64,000 nucleotides of DNA from Diphasiastrum complanatum (GCA_029204225.1 MU831871.1:1-64000); one strand, 5' to 3'. Numbered from the stretch's first letter, positions 44,426 to 57,580 are shown. Translations and numbers: made by a program. Notes: generated by a model from the sequence alone, not told the origin.

Positions 44426-47400
44426 AAAAGTCGGTCCCCATCCTGGGTGTACTAGACATTCTCATGTGCAATTCGTAGCATTTCCGCCACTTTCTGAAAC
44501 TTGAACACCCGAGTCTCTACCACAATGGGTGATATAGGTTTAAAAACTATATGTAAGCACACACGAGCTATAACCGATAGCCAAATGCTTACTATAACTC
44601 AATCTCCATCAAAAATAACTTTTTCTCTGAGGAGATTGTTAAGAAAATATGAATATATATCTTAACTAATTTTCTAATCATGCAGATAATTTTTTTTTTA
44701 ATCGATCAAGTATAACTAGAATCTGAACTATGATTCGTTAATCATAATTTATCGGATTCTTGTCCTATACTCAATAAAAGGAGACAACTACCAATGAATA
44801 GAAGAACTTTAAGTTCAGAGTCATCTCTAGTTTAGCAAATACGGCCACCAAAAGCGACCAATGAACTTCGAATTGCGAATGTGAGAGAGAGCACTTTGGT
44901 AATCCGTAAAGCCAAAACCGATACTCAAATAATTACTTGGTCTTCAGCCAAATAAACATAGTCGATTTGGTAATATGGCAAGTCATTACCAAAATTCTAC
45001 TATCTTGTTTTATTCATCCGGGGTAATATACCAATCACAATCCTTTCTTATGAATTAGGTACATCCTAGAATCTGAGTTGAGATTCAACAATCTCAACTC
45101 TCCAGATTCCCAAAACCATACCATATCATAAGAGTACATCATGAGAATACATTACAATTCTTAAAGGACACATGAGTTGTTCTTGAAAGTCCTTTCCATG
45201 TGGAAAGTTCCAGACTTTCACAATCTCGCACACGGTGCTAATATAAGGATTGTAATCTAAAAAATGCCCTTACTTTAGACATGGCATAAATTGTCATTCC
45301 AAAGTTAGGGTCTCAATCTAGAATACGTCTAGATTTTCCTCTTAAGTTCTAATCTAGAATAGCTTAAGATTTATCGGAACTTCATTATGTGAAGTTCTAA
45401 CTTCTAACCAACAACTATCCAACTCTCCTAAGTCTTCCGGGATAAAATTCCATTTTCTCCGAACGGGAAAAGATAAGTTCCAAAAGTCCTTATCCATTCT
45501 ATGCACACCAATCAGTAAATGATTCCAAAATTATTCATAGACATTGTGACTTATAAGCAATACATCTAAACAGCAATATCCATAAGTAAGGTTATATCGT
45601 TGATTTTCAACAACTAACTCAGAAGTAATGCTTCTGACCCGGTTAGCTGTATCGGATTTAGAAAATATTTAAATGTCTAGGTGGGGTACCCAAAACACCA
45701 CATTTAATCTGATTCTAAATTACTTCTAGGTCAATAAACAATTCTCAATGAGAATTACTAACCCAGCAAAAATTGTCTTAAACACAATTCTCATCAATAT
45801 GCCTATGTATCAACAACTAGTTTATGCAAGCAAACAACTTAGTTCATGGAATACTTTGTAGATCCACAGGATTAAAAGTTTGTACAAAAGGTTTAATGAT
45901 CACAAAGATTCACTACATAGCATATCTCTACAGATCACTTCTGATCTGTACACAACACTTTCATAACCAAGAATCTTGTAACTTGGTTATCCTCTAAGAG
46001 AGAATATTTCTCAAAGAGTGCTATTTCACATCCAAAATCTCAACCGAAGATTATCTTAAAAGAATATATTGTTAGCATGAATTTCTTCTCTTGCATCAAC
46101 CCACGAATCTCAGTTTATACTAAGATCAAGTTGACTATCATCAGCAAGCAATATGTTTCAACAACCACCATCTTGCAATAGAATTACCAAGTTCTGACCC
46201 AAATCAATTGGACTTGTTATCAGCCACTTTTCTAATGCAAGAGTACTTTCTAAATTTCTCCCCTTTAAATTTTCAACCCAAATATCTACTATAATCCATA
46301 AAGAATTTCTGTGATATCTAAATATCCTATCATTTTTTATTCATATAATAGGTCCATCATCGATATAACAGATTCCTCCTTGAATCTTAGACCGATGTTT
46401 CTCCTTGATAATTCTCTTTTCTTCCTACTTCTCCCCCTTTTTAATAGGAAACACCACGAGTTTCTAAGGGTTGCAGATCATTTGAGGTTTGCCCAAGAGA
46501 AGAGTCTAAGAAGAGATCCGAGAAAATCTTAAAAGCCAAAAGAATGTTGCATCATTGTAAACAAATACCAATGATGTCCCAACACGATGACTAAACCAAA
46601 GATCTTCTCGGTTACCAAGCTTGAGAACTGACCCGTAAATCATAAAAGAATTTCTTGAAGATTCAAGTAGAGAAAATAAGTTTAGAAAACGGTTTCATTA
46701 ACCATTTCTGTGACATCATCCATGGTCAACAGGTAATCAGTATTACCTTCCAAGGAATCACAAATTTTTGGGTTAATAAATGTGTTAAGAAATTCTCCAA
46801 TATAACATTTATTAAGAAATAGCTTGCCGGGATTCCGGTTTTGTAAATTTGAGATATCCAAAAAGGGGTCATGACCAATATCTCAAATTTCCTACAAGAC
46901 ACCCGTTTTATGACCGATAGTATTTGGCATCACTAAGATTTATAGCCATACTATGGTCAAGTGATCCAGTTAGTTTTAGATCTTCATTTTGGAATCGCCT
47001 GCATCCCATACCACAGGTTCTTCCTCCACGAAGGTCCTCTACTTCCTGATCAAAGTGTCAAAAAAATAGAACAATCATATGAAGTTTTTGGGATTTATAA
47101 AAAATTCCAACTTCACTCAAACAAAAAGTCTTTCGCCCCTTTTCACAATCTTTACGGTCACTGTCTAGTTCGTCAATTGTGAAAAAGCCTTACAGAATTC
47201 CTCTAGGAATTCAGCCCAATCACACTTCTATGGGTTGCTTCCTCCACCACGAGGAGGCCTTACCCAAAGCAAAAAATTGACGAAATTCACTTTTTTTTTT
47301 TTCTGGGACATTACGCCAGCTGGAATAGCTGAACTAACGAATTATCCAGTCATCAACTTCCGGGGTTTTACTCATTGGTTGTAAGCCCAAGTTGAAAATG

Positions 47401-47912
47401 CAATGGCTATTTATAGATTGAATAGACTTTGCATTCGATTTTTTTTATTTATTGCCCAGATGAAATTCCAACACACCGTGGTTTAAAATTGAAAACATGT
47501 GTTTAATATATTCAGGAGGTCACCACTGTCGAGCGATCCCCGACAAATGTTCAATTGCCTCCCCTCTTTAGAATTTTACTCTATCTGTTTTGCAAACGAT
47601 AAACCAAAAAATTTGAAAAAATTTACGTTCGGTTAAATCATTACGGGTTTAATTTTCCTGATAAAGCACTTGGCCAAAAAACATAATTTTAATGGACAAT
47701 ATGATGCGTATAAAATTTATACCAATGATTTTGCAAAACGGATCCATGCAACAAATATATGGAAATTCCGAAACTATTTCACTTCGCTACACTAGCCATT
47801 ACAATTCATCAAACACATTAACTGCATTTGCATTTCCGTAGTCCAAAAATGACTAAAATGCACATGAAAAACAAAAATCGGAACACATAAAAAACAAGCT
47901 GAACTAGCAAAT
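44426..47912. other. AT-rich interior, no gene seen
   Basis: 3.5 kb without a reading frame over 80 codons or any recognisable protein motif. At 44638 a TGTTAAGAAAATATG start follows a purine-rich CTCTGAGGAGA, so a long LTR of another element may begin there. No second copy is present to confirm it. A foldback with 11-base perfect arms lies at 45075-45100. Confidence 0.4.
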
Positions 47913-47928
47913 CCCCCCCCCCCCCCCC
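47913..47928. repeat. (C)16 homopolymer
   Basis: Sixteen consecutive C bases in AT-rich DNA, just before LTR-A copy 3. The length is prone to sequencing error. Confidence 0.9.
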
Positions 47929-47939
47929 GACCATGCAAC

Positions 47940-48346
47940 TCATTCTACAATCAAAAGTAAACTTAAGCATGATCAAGGAGCTCAATGGATGCACCAAACT
48001 CGTGAAGGCTCTTCTCATTTCAACATGGAGTTGATACAATTCACAAAAAGCACCTCTTCACAAAAAGGGAGTCTCTTAAATAAGCAAGAGAGCTCCTTAG
48101 ATGGCATCCTAGTGGAATTTCTACATTTCACAAATTACAAGTGGAATAATGCTCTCCACTAGAGGTCACCATCAAAAGGTGGCTCACTCTACTTTCTTTA
48201 AGAGGGGTCTACTTGCATTTATTACATTTGTTTAGAAATACTAGTTCCTACATGGTCATTCCATCTTCCGGGATTCACCACGAGATTTACACAGTTCTTG
48301 CTTGCCATTCCTAACTAGCATTTCTTGGCTCTCATACTTGGCTCTC
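47940..48346 (-). repeat. LTR-A copy 3, truncated
   Basis: Very similar to the middle of copy 4 (CATGATCAAGGAGCTCAATG, GGATGCACCAAACT, AGGGAGTCTCTTAAATAAGC, GGTCACCATCAAAAGGTGGC). It starts within the LTR and stops at GGCTCTCAGTCTTC, short of the TGTTGG terminus. As the minus-strand gag lies between it and copy 4, it is probably the remnant 3' LTR of that element. Confidence 0.75.
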
Positions 48347-49024
48347 AGTCTTCACAGAAGACTCTCGTGCAATAGCTATGTCTCATGCAAAAATCAATCA
48401 CACACTAGGAATGAAGAGCAACAAGGAAATAAACAAACTGTACAGAGAGTGAGAACTGTAGTGCACTTGTCATACAAAACTTGCATTCATCAACATTGAT
48501 AATGTACCTTGAAAATTGCAATATTCCTTTTGTTTTGTAGAGTAATGTGACTTACTCTGACATGCCCTTGTCAAAACAAGGCAGGGTGGGTGACACTAAA
48601 ATCTACCATCATTGATAGCAGATGAAGTAAAATATAGCTTGAGATGCAGGTATGGTTGAGGTACTATGTCCTGAGGACCTCTCCGAGTAAAAGATTTAGA
48701 ACTGAGTCTCTATCTGGATTTCCAAATCCTAGATTGATTGTGTATTGGCACATTGGAAATCTTATCAGCATGTTGAAAGAAAAATAGATTTGAGGTTGTA
48801 GATGGGGAGAAAAACTGTCAGGGGGTTGCTCTTGGTTGGACATTGTAGCAGATGACAGAATATCGGTTTCACTTTCTTTCGACAAGGACTCATTTCATAT
48901 TGTCTTTTTTCATTATGGAGCTGGTGTATTGTGTGGTATTGTAGAAGTTTGCTAGAAACTTCTCGAGTGAGCAGCAGGTTGAGCAGGAGGGTGCTATAGT
49001 GCTCGTGTTGTTGTCGTGAAAATC
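48347..49024 (-). other. Internal remnant of the nested minus-strand Gypsy, no motif
   Basis: Between gag and the truncated 3' LTR, where pol should be. It is too short for pol and no motif is recognised, so pol was deleted. Confidence 0.45.
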
Positions 49025-49526
49025 CTATTGTGATTCATAACTGACATGACGGACAGGTAGGATCTTAGTTGGTTGTTTTGGACAGTCTTTGAAACTGTGT
49101 TTTTTGATATAGTCAGGACACTCAGCATGGTACTTGGTCTTGACTGGACAATCAACCATGAAATCGCCAGTTTCACCACAAATGAAACATCTGCAATGGC
49201 CCTTGTATAACAACATAGCCATCTTGTATGGCTAATGGTTCTGGACTTTCTGGTGGATATTCGGGATGAGTCAAAGAATGTCGAGAATGTAATGGTTGTG
49301 CTTCATACTGTTGGATTGTATGTGTTTGGATAGGCAGATATGAAGGACAAGCATCAACAAGATGCGTAGCTCGACAGTGTGGGCACCATATTGGTTTTTG
49401 TCTATAAGGTACCTGTGCAGGGTTTGACTGACCAGACATATTGCTCTGGATAGATTTCAAGGTAGTTTGAAACTCATTGGTGAATTTCTCCATCTGTAGC
49501 TGATGTTGCTTATTAAGGAACTCCAA
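49025..49526 (-). pseudogene. Nested Gypsy gag: C-terminal zinc-binding part
   Basis: Minus-strand text LEFLNKQHQLQMEKFTNEFQ (helical), CPHCRATHLVDACPSY (first Cys/His module), then after a frameshift near 49200 CFICGETGDFMVDCPVKTKYHAECPDYIKK (shown here only by its Cys/His spacing: C-x2-C, C, H, C), a nucleocapsid-like array. A stop near 49533 separates it from the capsid part. Nucleic-acid binding is the expected role. Confidence 0.75.
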
Positions 49527-49535
49527 CTGGGATTT

Positions 49536-50372
49536 CTAAAGCTGATTTCGGGTGTCCTCGATCAGCTTCGACTCATGGAGAGGAGCATGTGATGCTCGCC
49601 TTTCCCTGGATTCGTCAACATCTAATCCTTCATCTTCTTCCTTGATGGCATCAGACATAGCTAACTTTAGACTCATATATTCATCATTGGATTTAAGCTC
49701 GCGTCTAATCCATCTTGGAAGTTCGACTAGGAACCAGATGATGAGCATCTGTTTGGAGGGCTGTTCCTGTACTTGACTTTTGAGGCCTTTGAAACACTCG
49801 ATATAGTCTCGTACACGTTCATCTTTTGTCATTTTGATGCTACTCAATTTGACAAAAGGACTCTGTATCAAATGAAAGGGCTTAAAATGCTTGACAAAGG
49901 ACTCTTTTAAAATTGACCAGTCTGTTTTATCTTCACGATCAAGGTTGAGAAACCAATCACGTGATTTGGTGATCATGGTCATCGAAAATAGCTGGATCAT
50001 AGCATCGGGAGATGTTTCGTCATACACATTACATGCATTTTCAAAGATTTGCAAAAATCTTTGAGGGTCCGAACTACCGTCAAACTTGGGTAGATCTAAT
50101 TTGGGTGTACATCTTTCAAGATGAGCTCCGTGGGTAGCAAGAACTCCATTAAGGTTGGTTCTGACCTGTGAGGGCTCAACACCAGAAAAGTGGGGTCGTG
50201 CGCATGAAGACTCGGCTTTATCAGGTTCTTGTCCCTCAAATGGGTTTGTGGATGGCTCTTGGAGTTCGGCCCGCATTCGGTAGAACCTATGGCCTCTGAT
50301 TTGTTCAGCTACAGGTGACCTGACCTCGTATGGATAATCGTCTAGAATTTTAGGGTCTTTTTGTTGGTCCAT
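49536..50372 (-). pseudogene. Nested Gypsy gag: capsid part, 278 codons open
   Basis: Starts at Met 50372 (MDQQKDPKILDDYPYEVRSP). The capsid core is PKLDLPKFDGSSDPQRFLQI, AMIQLFSMTMITKSRDWFLN, WSILKESFVKHFKPFHLIQS, MTKDERVRDYIECFKGLKSQ and VELPRWIRRELKS, the retrotransposon gag family. An acidic stretch (KEEDEGLDVDESRERR) follows, then a stop. Upstream is a leader with LTR-A copy 4 and its primer-binding site. The capsid frame is uninterrupted, so this insertion is not very old. Confidence 0.88.
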
Positions 50373-51628
50373 TGAGTACTGGTATGAGTTTTTTTACTGT
50401 TTTTGGATTTTTCAAGTTTTTTGGTGATTTTGGAAAGAGAAAAAATTGGCGGTCCTACGGTTTACGGTCTACGGTCTGGTGTGGTTTACGGTTTACGGTG
50501 GGAGGCGGTTGCTACAGATCAATGTGACAGGTCAAGGGTGGGGGCGTTGTGATTGCAGTATGTGGTGATATGTGATCTGTTGTGGTCAGTTGCGATCGGC
50601 GGTCCGTTGCGGTCTGGGGTAGTGATTGTGGTGGAGGCGGTCAATTGCGATGTCAACGGTTGATTGCGATGTTAGCGGTCGATGAAGGTTGATGGCTAAG
50701 TGGGGGTTGTTGCGTTCTTCACGGTTGCAGGGTGGAGGCAGGGACGTTTGTGGTGGAGGTGTTTGAATGCGTTGTGCTTGTGCTTTCAATGTAGTGGCTA
50801 TGGGTGAATGCGATAGGTTAGCGAGAATGCGTGCAGTGTGTTTACGGTGAAGGTGGTGGGGATGCAATTTTGAGTGTTTGAAAGGTGATTGTAGGTAGTA
50901 AGTGGAATGGTGGTGGTGGTTTGCGGTCTGCTTGATTCCGGTCAAGAGTTGAGCAAAAGCTCTTCTATCGAGATGTGATAAGATCTTGTTGGTCGAGAGT
51001 TGAGAAATTGCTTCGGTTGCGATTGAGAATCTCTTCGGTTGAGGTTTAAGCATTGGGTTTTGGCTGAGATTGAACAGAGCACTTTGGCTCCGGTTTTGAG
51101 ATGTGAAGGATCCCTTCGGCTGAGATCAAGACTGAAGGCTTTAGCAATAGTTATCCTTTTGATATTAGTTAGACTCAGTCATTCAATATGAGCTCACTGG
51201 AATACAGTCAATAGCTTAGGATATTTCTCCGGTTGAGATGTGAAGGATCACTTCGAGATTAGGACTGAAGGCTCTGGTTGAAATTTGGAGGTTGCCTTTG
51301 GCCGAGATGTTAAAGAGGCCTTCGGTCAAAATTTGGACTTATGGCTCCGATCGAGATTTGAACGATGAGCGTCGGTTGAGGTGAAACTCAGGACATGTCA
51401 GGATATTGAAATAGTGGCTCAGTCGAGAGTTAGTAGGTAGCGGGTCCGGTCCAGACATGAGTCGTGGAGCTCGGCTTGGTAAGGATCGTGAAGTCTGACT
51501 GAGAAATGAGCTGCACGTTGTCAGGGCCAAAGTGGCGAGCTCTACAATGAACGTGTGGGAGGTCGCAGAGCGATTGTTTGGCAGCACAGATTAGAAAGAT
51601 ATGTCTTTGTTTAATGTCTGTGTAGCTG
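50373..51628 (-). other. Leader of the nested Gypsy, with repetitive GGT-rich tracts
   Basis: At about 50450-50505 words like GGTTTACGGTTTACGG repeat, and at about 50990-51480 GGCTGAGATTGAA-like and GGTTGAGATTTGAA-like words recur at irregular spacing. There is no convincing coding. It separates the primer-binding site from gag. Confidence 0.5.
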
Positions 51629-51630
51629 TG

Positions 51631-51643
51631 GAATGGCACCAAA
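51631..51643 (-). other. Candidate primer-binding site of the nested Gypsy
   Basis: The minus strand reads ...GTGAACA, then TTTGGTGCCATTCC. The TGG start beside the LTR end fits a tRNA primer; the tRNA was not identified. Confidence 0.5.
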
Positions 51644-53317
<1,674 letters not shown>

Positions 53318-53526
53318 CCTCTGAAAAGATCACCGAGAGACTTCCAAATGGGAGGTTGGGTATTTCTTTGAGAATCTCGATGGATTCAAGTGTAATGAGA
53401 ACAGACTAGCACTATTAATCGTCCCCTAGATGTAGAGGACCATATTAGATCTTGAAAAAGATCAGATCCTTAGCTTACTTATCGGAACTCCCGGATGGAT
53501 ATCAAGTGCATCTCGTATTTCACGTA
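53318..53526 (+). repeat. Inverted repeat arm, right
   Basis: Reverse complement of 44217-44425. Its right quarter (about 53470-53526) encodes the integrase C-terminal text ELPDGYQVHLVFHV in the element's own orientation, so this arm is in its original place and the left one is the displaced copy (inference). Confidence 0.9.
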
Positions 53527-53730
53527 TGCTGTCTCTGAAAGAGTCTACGTGAAGGAGAGCATTTTGGACCTGGAAATCGATTGGACCTGTTGGATGAATC
53601 ATTGGATGTGTCTCCGCTTGAACCCGAAAAGATCTTGGATACAAGAACTAAACGAGTGTGAAATTGTATAGTTACCAAACATCTAGTTCGATGGAAGAGA
53701 TGTACTGACGATAACGATTCTTTGTAATAG
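53465..53730 (+). pseudogene. Gypsy integrase C-terminus with chromodomain-like tail
   Basis: Plus-strand text LSELPDGYQVHLVFHV, stop, SLREGEHFGPG, then SPLEPEKILDTRTKRV, an in-frame TGA, and CIVTKHLVRWKRCTDDN. The PEKIL...R and V-T-LVRWK spacing is that of the chromodomain which guides insertion in chromovirus-type Gypsy elements. The polypurine tract and 3' LTR follow. This is the only pol remnant of the 11.3-kb element. Confidence 0.7.
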
Positions 53731-53786
53731 GAAGGAAGCTTAAGGAGGAACTTTTCCAGTTTTAAGTTTTGAGGACAGAACTTGAA

Positions 53787-53800
53787 TAAGGGGGGAAGAA
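53787..53800 (+). other. Polypurine tract of the 11.3-kb Gypsy
   Basis: AAGGGGGGAAGAA directly before the 3' LTR. Confidence 0.93.
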
Positions 53801-54292
53801 TGTCATGCCCATGACTAGTCTCGGGTAGCCTATCCATGCTAGGGACCGATAGACCGACAACCCATAAGTTACTTGTGACTATAAGGGATTTGGGGCCCTT
53901 ATGTACATGGTCATAATTAATGGTTGTAGGCCTAAACACTTGATGGTGGATTTGTATGGGTCTATCTGTGAGTCATTGGGGAACTGGATGACATGGTCCA
54001 GATAGGCTGCAGAGGTGTCCAGTGAGGTGTCACAGTGCACTACTAGTGGTGCATGGGCCTTGGAGGATATAAGTATACCTGCTGGGCTCTCACTAGTGTA
54101 TGCTTGATAGCATGACCGGTGGCAGGATGCTGTTGGTGTGATGCCTCATTCCTCTTTGAGATTGATCCATAGCTTGGGGGCTAGATCCATTTGATCTAGG
54201 TTTGGCTGGGTTGGTTTGTCCACCATCAGGTTCCCTTGTGTTGCTACTGATTGGCATGCTTAGAATAGGATCCTTGGATTTAGGACATTATA
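53801..54292 (+). repeat. 3' LTR of the 11.3-kb Gypsy
   Basis: 492 bp, same termini as the 5' LTR. Differences are spread along its length, many of them A/G or C/T, as expected of methylated silent DNA. Confidence 0.95.
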
Positions 54293-54297
54293 GAACT
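54293..54297. other. Target-site duplication GAACT, right copy
   Basis: Matches 42947-42951. Confidence 0.92.
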
Positions 54298-54318
54298 GTC
54301 ATGATTTTCAAAAGTGAC

Positions 54319-55341
54319 TCGGAGGAGAGTCTCAGCATATTGAGGATTCATTTATAGTAACCAATAAGAAGAAAGGATCTCTGACTTGTTTTCAATATCA
54401 TCAGGGCAACAATATATTCTTAGATCTGGAAAAGGTCCAAGCGATGATGATCCGACATTACGAAGTTAAAACAAATGGTAAGAACATTTCTTGTAGATTC
54501 CGGTTTACAATTGTATGCTTCTCTTCAACTAATATGTTTCTGTAATGAAAATTTTGTTTTACAGATTGCAGAAGTAATGTTATATTTGTTATTGAGCTGG
54601 ACGAAGCGGAAATTGTAAAAGGGCGTAAACTTGAACGTGTCACAATCACTTTGATGAACTGTGAATTGCAACAGTTTGGCGGAAGTTATTGTAAAGAATT
54701 TCGCGTGCAATCCGAAAATCACACATGGTGGATAGATGTATTTGAAGTTCCTAAGGAGTCTCACAAAGTATTGAAGTGGCTACTTGAAATATGTAGTACA
54801 TCTAAGATAGTACATGCACAAAATGAAGGCAAATTGCTCAATGTTGGAGGAGAAAGCTTTGCTGTAAAATGGCACCTAGCTGCTGATTCGAAGACCTTGA
54901 AATGCATGTATGGTTGTGGTCTCGGTGCAAATGCAAAGAATTTTTGTATATATTGTATGTTTGAATCTGGGCAAAACAAAAGTATTTTGAATTGCAACCA
55001 ACGTCTTGCATCAAATAGGCACAATCTAGACAAAGCTTGGAGTCCTGTGTTGAACATTCCTCTCGAAAGAGTCCATTTTTGCACATTGCATGGTGAATTA
55101 CGAATACTGGACAAATTATTATTTTTGCATTGTTGTTATGCATGGAACATGTAGCCCAAATCAAGAGCAGATGTTGGCATTAGAAATATAAAGATAATTT
55201 TATCCTATATGGGATTGCATGGGGGCCATGTGAGTCTTACCAAAGACGTTGAGATGAGTGAAAAAATGCAAGATGTTCCAGCAAAAGTTTTAATGGGTGA
55301 ATCTAACAGTCTTGATTCGAGGACACTTTCAAAACACAAGA
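54319..55341 (+). pseudogene. Spliced pseudogene with a RAG1/Transib-like RNase-H segment
   Basis: Exon 1 (open from about 54319, ending 54477: SFIVTNKKKGSLTCFQYHQG, AMMIRHYEVKTN) joins in phase through an 87-base GT-AG intron (54478-54564) to exon 2 (CRSNVIFVIELDEAEIVKGR, RVTITLMNCELQQFGGSYCK, VGGESFAVKWHLAADSKTLK, CGLGANAKNFCIYCMFE, IPLERVHFCTLHGELRILDK), which stops at 55152. The same frame resumes with LSYMGLHGGHVSLTKDVEM to a stop at about 55341. The order strand-with-Asp, GG...D...K/L, CxxC, then a late H/C-rich helix start resembles the RNase-H core of RAG1 and related proteins (first Asp in IELDE, second Asp in AADSK, zinc Cys pair in CIYC). The last catalytic Glu is not seen. The family call is inference, made without a search. 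Confidence 0.45.
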
Positions 55342-55804
55342 AATAAAGAGTTGAGTTCAATGATCTCCAATTCAAATTCAGTTAGAAAGATGACATGGCA
55401 GTCTAATGCTCAAACAAGGCATCAAGAATGGAGGATGTCTAGAATCCGAGTTGGAAAGAGATGGATGCCGAGGCCACCAACATCCAATGTTCTGGAAAAT
55501 AACGCTAGAGAAGCAACAAAAACTGATGAGATAGAAAATAAGCAATTTATGTTAGATTGTAGTTCGAATATTCCTTTGTGATAAATATTATTGACTAATT
55601 GGATTGTTGTTATAAATAGAAATTTTTTTATTTTGTTTTATACTAATATCTATTTTTGGAAACACGTCCCTCTATATAAGAGTGTGGGTTCTCATTATGT
55701 TGTCACTTCCTGCTTTGTTAAAATTTCTTTCCTTGTAGTTTAACTTGTCTCGTTCAATTAGACTACTTGTTTGCTAGTAAATTAGTGTTCATAGTTGCAT
55801 CACA
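55342..55804 (+). other. Short ORF 55297-55581 and spacer, not recognised
   Basis: A 94-codon, Asn/Arg/Ser-rich frame overlaps the end of the RAG1-like pseudogene. It may be its out-of-frame remainder. The rest is AT-rich, with no gene seen. Confidence 0.3.
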
Positions 55805-56254
55805 ATGTCGTCCTCTAAAATTGAGTTGGCCAATCTACTAGCCCCCACACAGTTTTTAGATCAGTTAGATCGTATTTATTGTATGTTCACCAATAGAATA
55901 GACACGCTTGCCACTCTACGGGCTAATATGGATGCATTCACGTATGTGAGTGAGTATATAGATGAAACTTTGAAGCCTTATGTCGTACAAATTTCTGGCT
56001 CAACTACCATGTGGATTCCATATAACTTGCTTAGTTATAAATGGAAAGGAGATAGACCCTTTATTGCTCGTCTCAACAGATTTATTAGTCACTTGGGTAA
56101 TGATCATTACTTGGAGCTGACCAGGAATCAGCTGAAAACTTTTGATCTTGAAAGTATAGGAAAGAAGTTTCTATATGGTGAAATTACTGTTATTTTTTTG
56201 CTTAATGAGTTTTCAGCGATTGTGGCCCACAACGAAGACAATCCTAGTGTGTAG
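55805..56254 (+). CDS. ORF of unknown function, 149 aa
   Basis: Starts MSSSKIELANLLAPTQFLDQ and continues LDRIYCMFTNRIDTLATLRA, YVSEYIDETLKPYVVQISG, WKGDRPFIARLNRFISHLGN and FLYGEITVIFLLNEFSAIVA, largely helical and hydrophobic-patterned. It ends at a TAG and is followed in the same frame by a second open stretch (56255-56437), so it may be part of a longer protein. I recognise no family. It could be a decayed transposon-associated or host gene. Confidence 0.4.
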   Translation: MSSSKIELANLLAPTQFLDQLDRIYCMFTNRIDTLATLRANMDAFTYVSEYIDETLKPYVVQISGSTTMWIPYNLLSYKWKGDRPFIARLNRFISHLGNDHYLELTRNQLKTFDLESIGKKFLYGEITVIFLLNEFSAIVAHNEDNPSV

Positions 56255-57074
56255 GTGAACGAGATGGACGACCCGGGTGAAGAGGATGATTTATCCCCGG
56301 AGGAGGAATCAATCTTGGTAGTGCAAGAGACAACAGGTGCATCCAAATCAGCAGAGCCAGACAATATAGATGAGTCCAATGATGTCATGCTTCAAATCCA
56401 TGGCCTTGCTTGGGCAAGAGTATGTGTTGATGCATGATTTTCAACATATTATTGGCTTGCGAGAAGATGAGATGTTGGCAGCATTGGTAAAATTGCAAAA
56501 TGGCAGTTTCACATTCGACCACACCCAGCTTGACGGCACGTATGAGCAGCTGATCGGCCATGACACGGACACCACCGAGCAAGCACTGGCAAGAGTACTT
56601 TGCCAATTGAAGACACTTCAACCACCACCAGTTCAAACGAGGCCATTCGAAGTACTCGACGAGAAAAATGCCGATGTGAAGTACAAAGGCAAAGGAATTC
56701 AGCTTGCACGAACCGAAGACATTGATGAAGGGTCTGAGGCAAGTTTGACCCAACAATTCAACTTGTGTATTTTTGTTATGGTTTGTTTGTCTTCATTATA
56801 CTCATTTTGCAATAATTTGAACCAAATGCAGGACACAGTGGAGGTTGATGACTTTGCTATGCAAAGGGGTGGTGTTCGGGAGAAAGCTGAAGCAGGAACT
56901 CTGGACAGGTCCCTAGCCTACTACATTGGGAGCTTGCCCAACAACTTTATTTTCTGCTTCAGCAACAACTACAGTCCAAATGGGCCGACGAAGCTTCTTA
57001 ATTGCAAAGCGCTCTCCAAGCACATTGGAGAGATAGAGTATCCCCGTCAGCGCCAAAGGCTTATTGTGTGTTGA
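56255..57074 (+). CDS. ORFs of unknown function downstream, possibly the same gene
   Basis: 56255-56437 is acidic (MNEMDDPGEEDDLSPEEESI). In another frame 56370-57074 encodes QHIIGLREDEMLAALVKLQN, TFDHTQLDGTYEQLIGHDTD, TTEQALARVLCQLKTLQPPP, KNADVKYKGKGIQLARTEDI, a hydrophobic stretch (about 56755-56830) ending CAG that may be an unspliced intron, then VEVDDFAMQRGGVREKAEAG and YIGSLPNNFIFCFSNN. Frame change and no known motif: probably a decayed gene continuing from 55805. Confidence 0.35.
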
Positions 57075-57084
57075 ATGATTTTTG

Positions 57085-57580
57085 CCCTGGATTCTGACAA
57101 AATTTCCAACAAGTTCACACGTGTGGGGAATGATCCTCAAATGTGTGATCTTATTAAGCTTTATGATTAGCACACAAACTGATTCTAGATTGAATATCAA
57201 GATCTAGTATAGAATTTAATGGCTTAATCACAATCTAGCATGCTAAGAATCAACCAAGAGAGAAAAAGTACAAGAATTCAGTGTATGAGCATAAGTCTCA
57301 ACACGAGTTAGAGAGAGAAAGAGAGAGCAATATTCAAGCAAAAGATAGTGTTGATCCAAAATGGCATGGAATAGCTTCAAGGCTTGGTTCTTCATCAAAG
57401 ATTATGAGAATGTCTACACATATTTATGGAGTTTTGAGGTAGCTCGAGGTAGAACCACATACATCCACCTTCCATCCACATCTAAAGTGAAAACTAGAGT
57501 ATTAGTGACATTTGTCACATCTCATGCATATGTTTCTACCTACTTCTACCAAGTGTCATTTTTCTAACTAGAATTGTACA
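57085..57580 (-). repeat. Remnant of a palindrome-rich Copia-type LTR
   Basis: Has TTCACACGTGTGGGG at about 57115 and an AATGTGTGATC partner, followed by the 'AATCTAGCATGC...GAGAGAAA' type text seen in the other Copia LTRs. There is no clear terminus and no internal region next to it. Confidence 0.4.

Noticed and set aside
50450-50505. Interstitial telomere
   Set aside because: The units are irregular and contain TTTACGG rather than the plant TTTAGGG.
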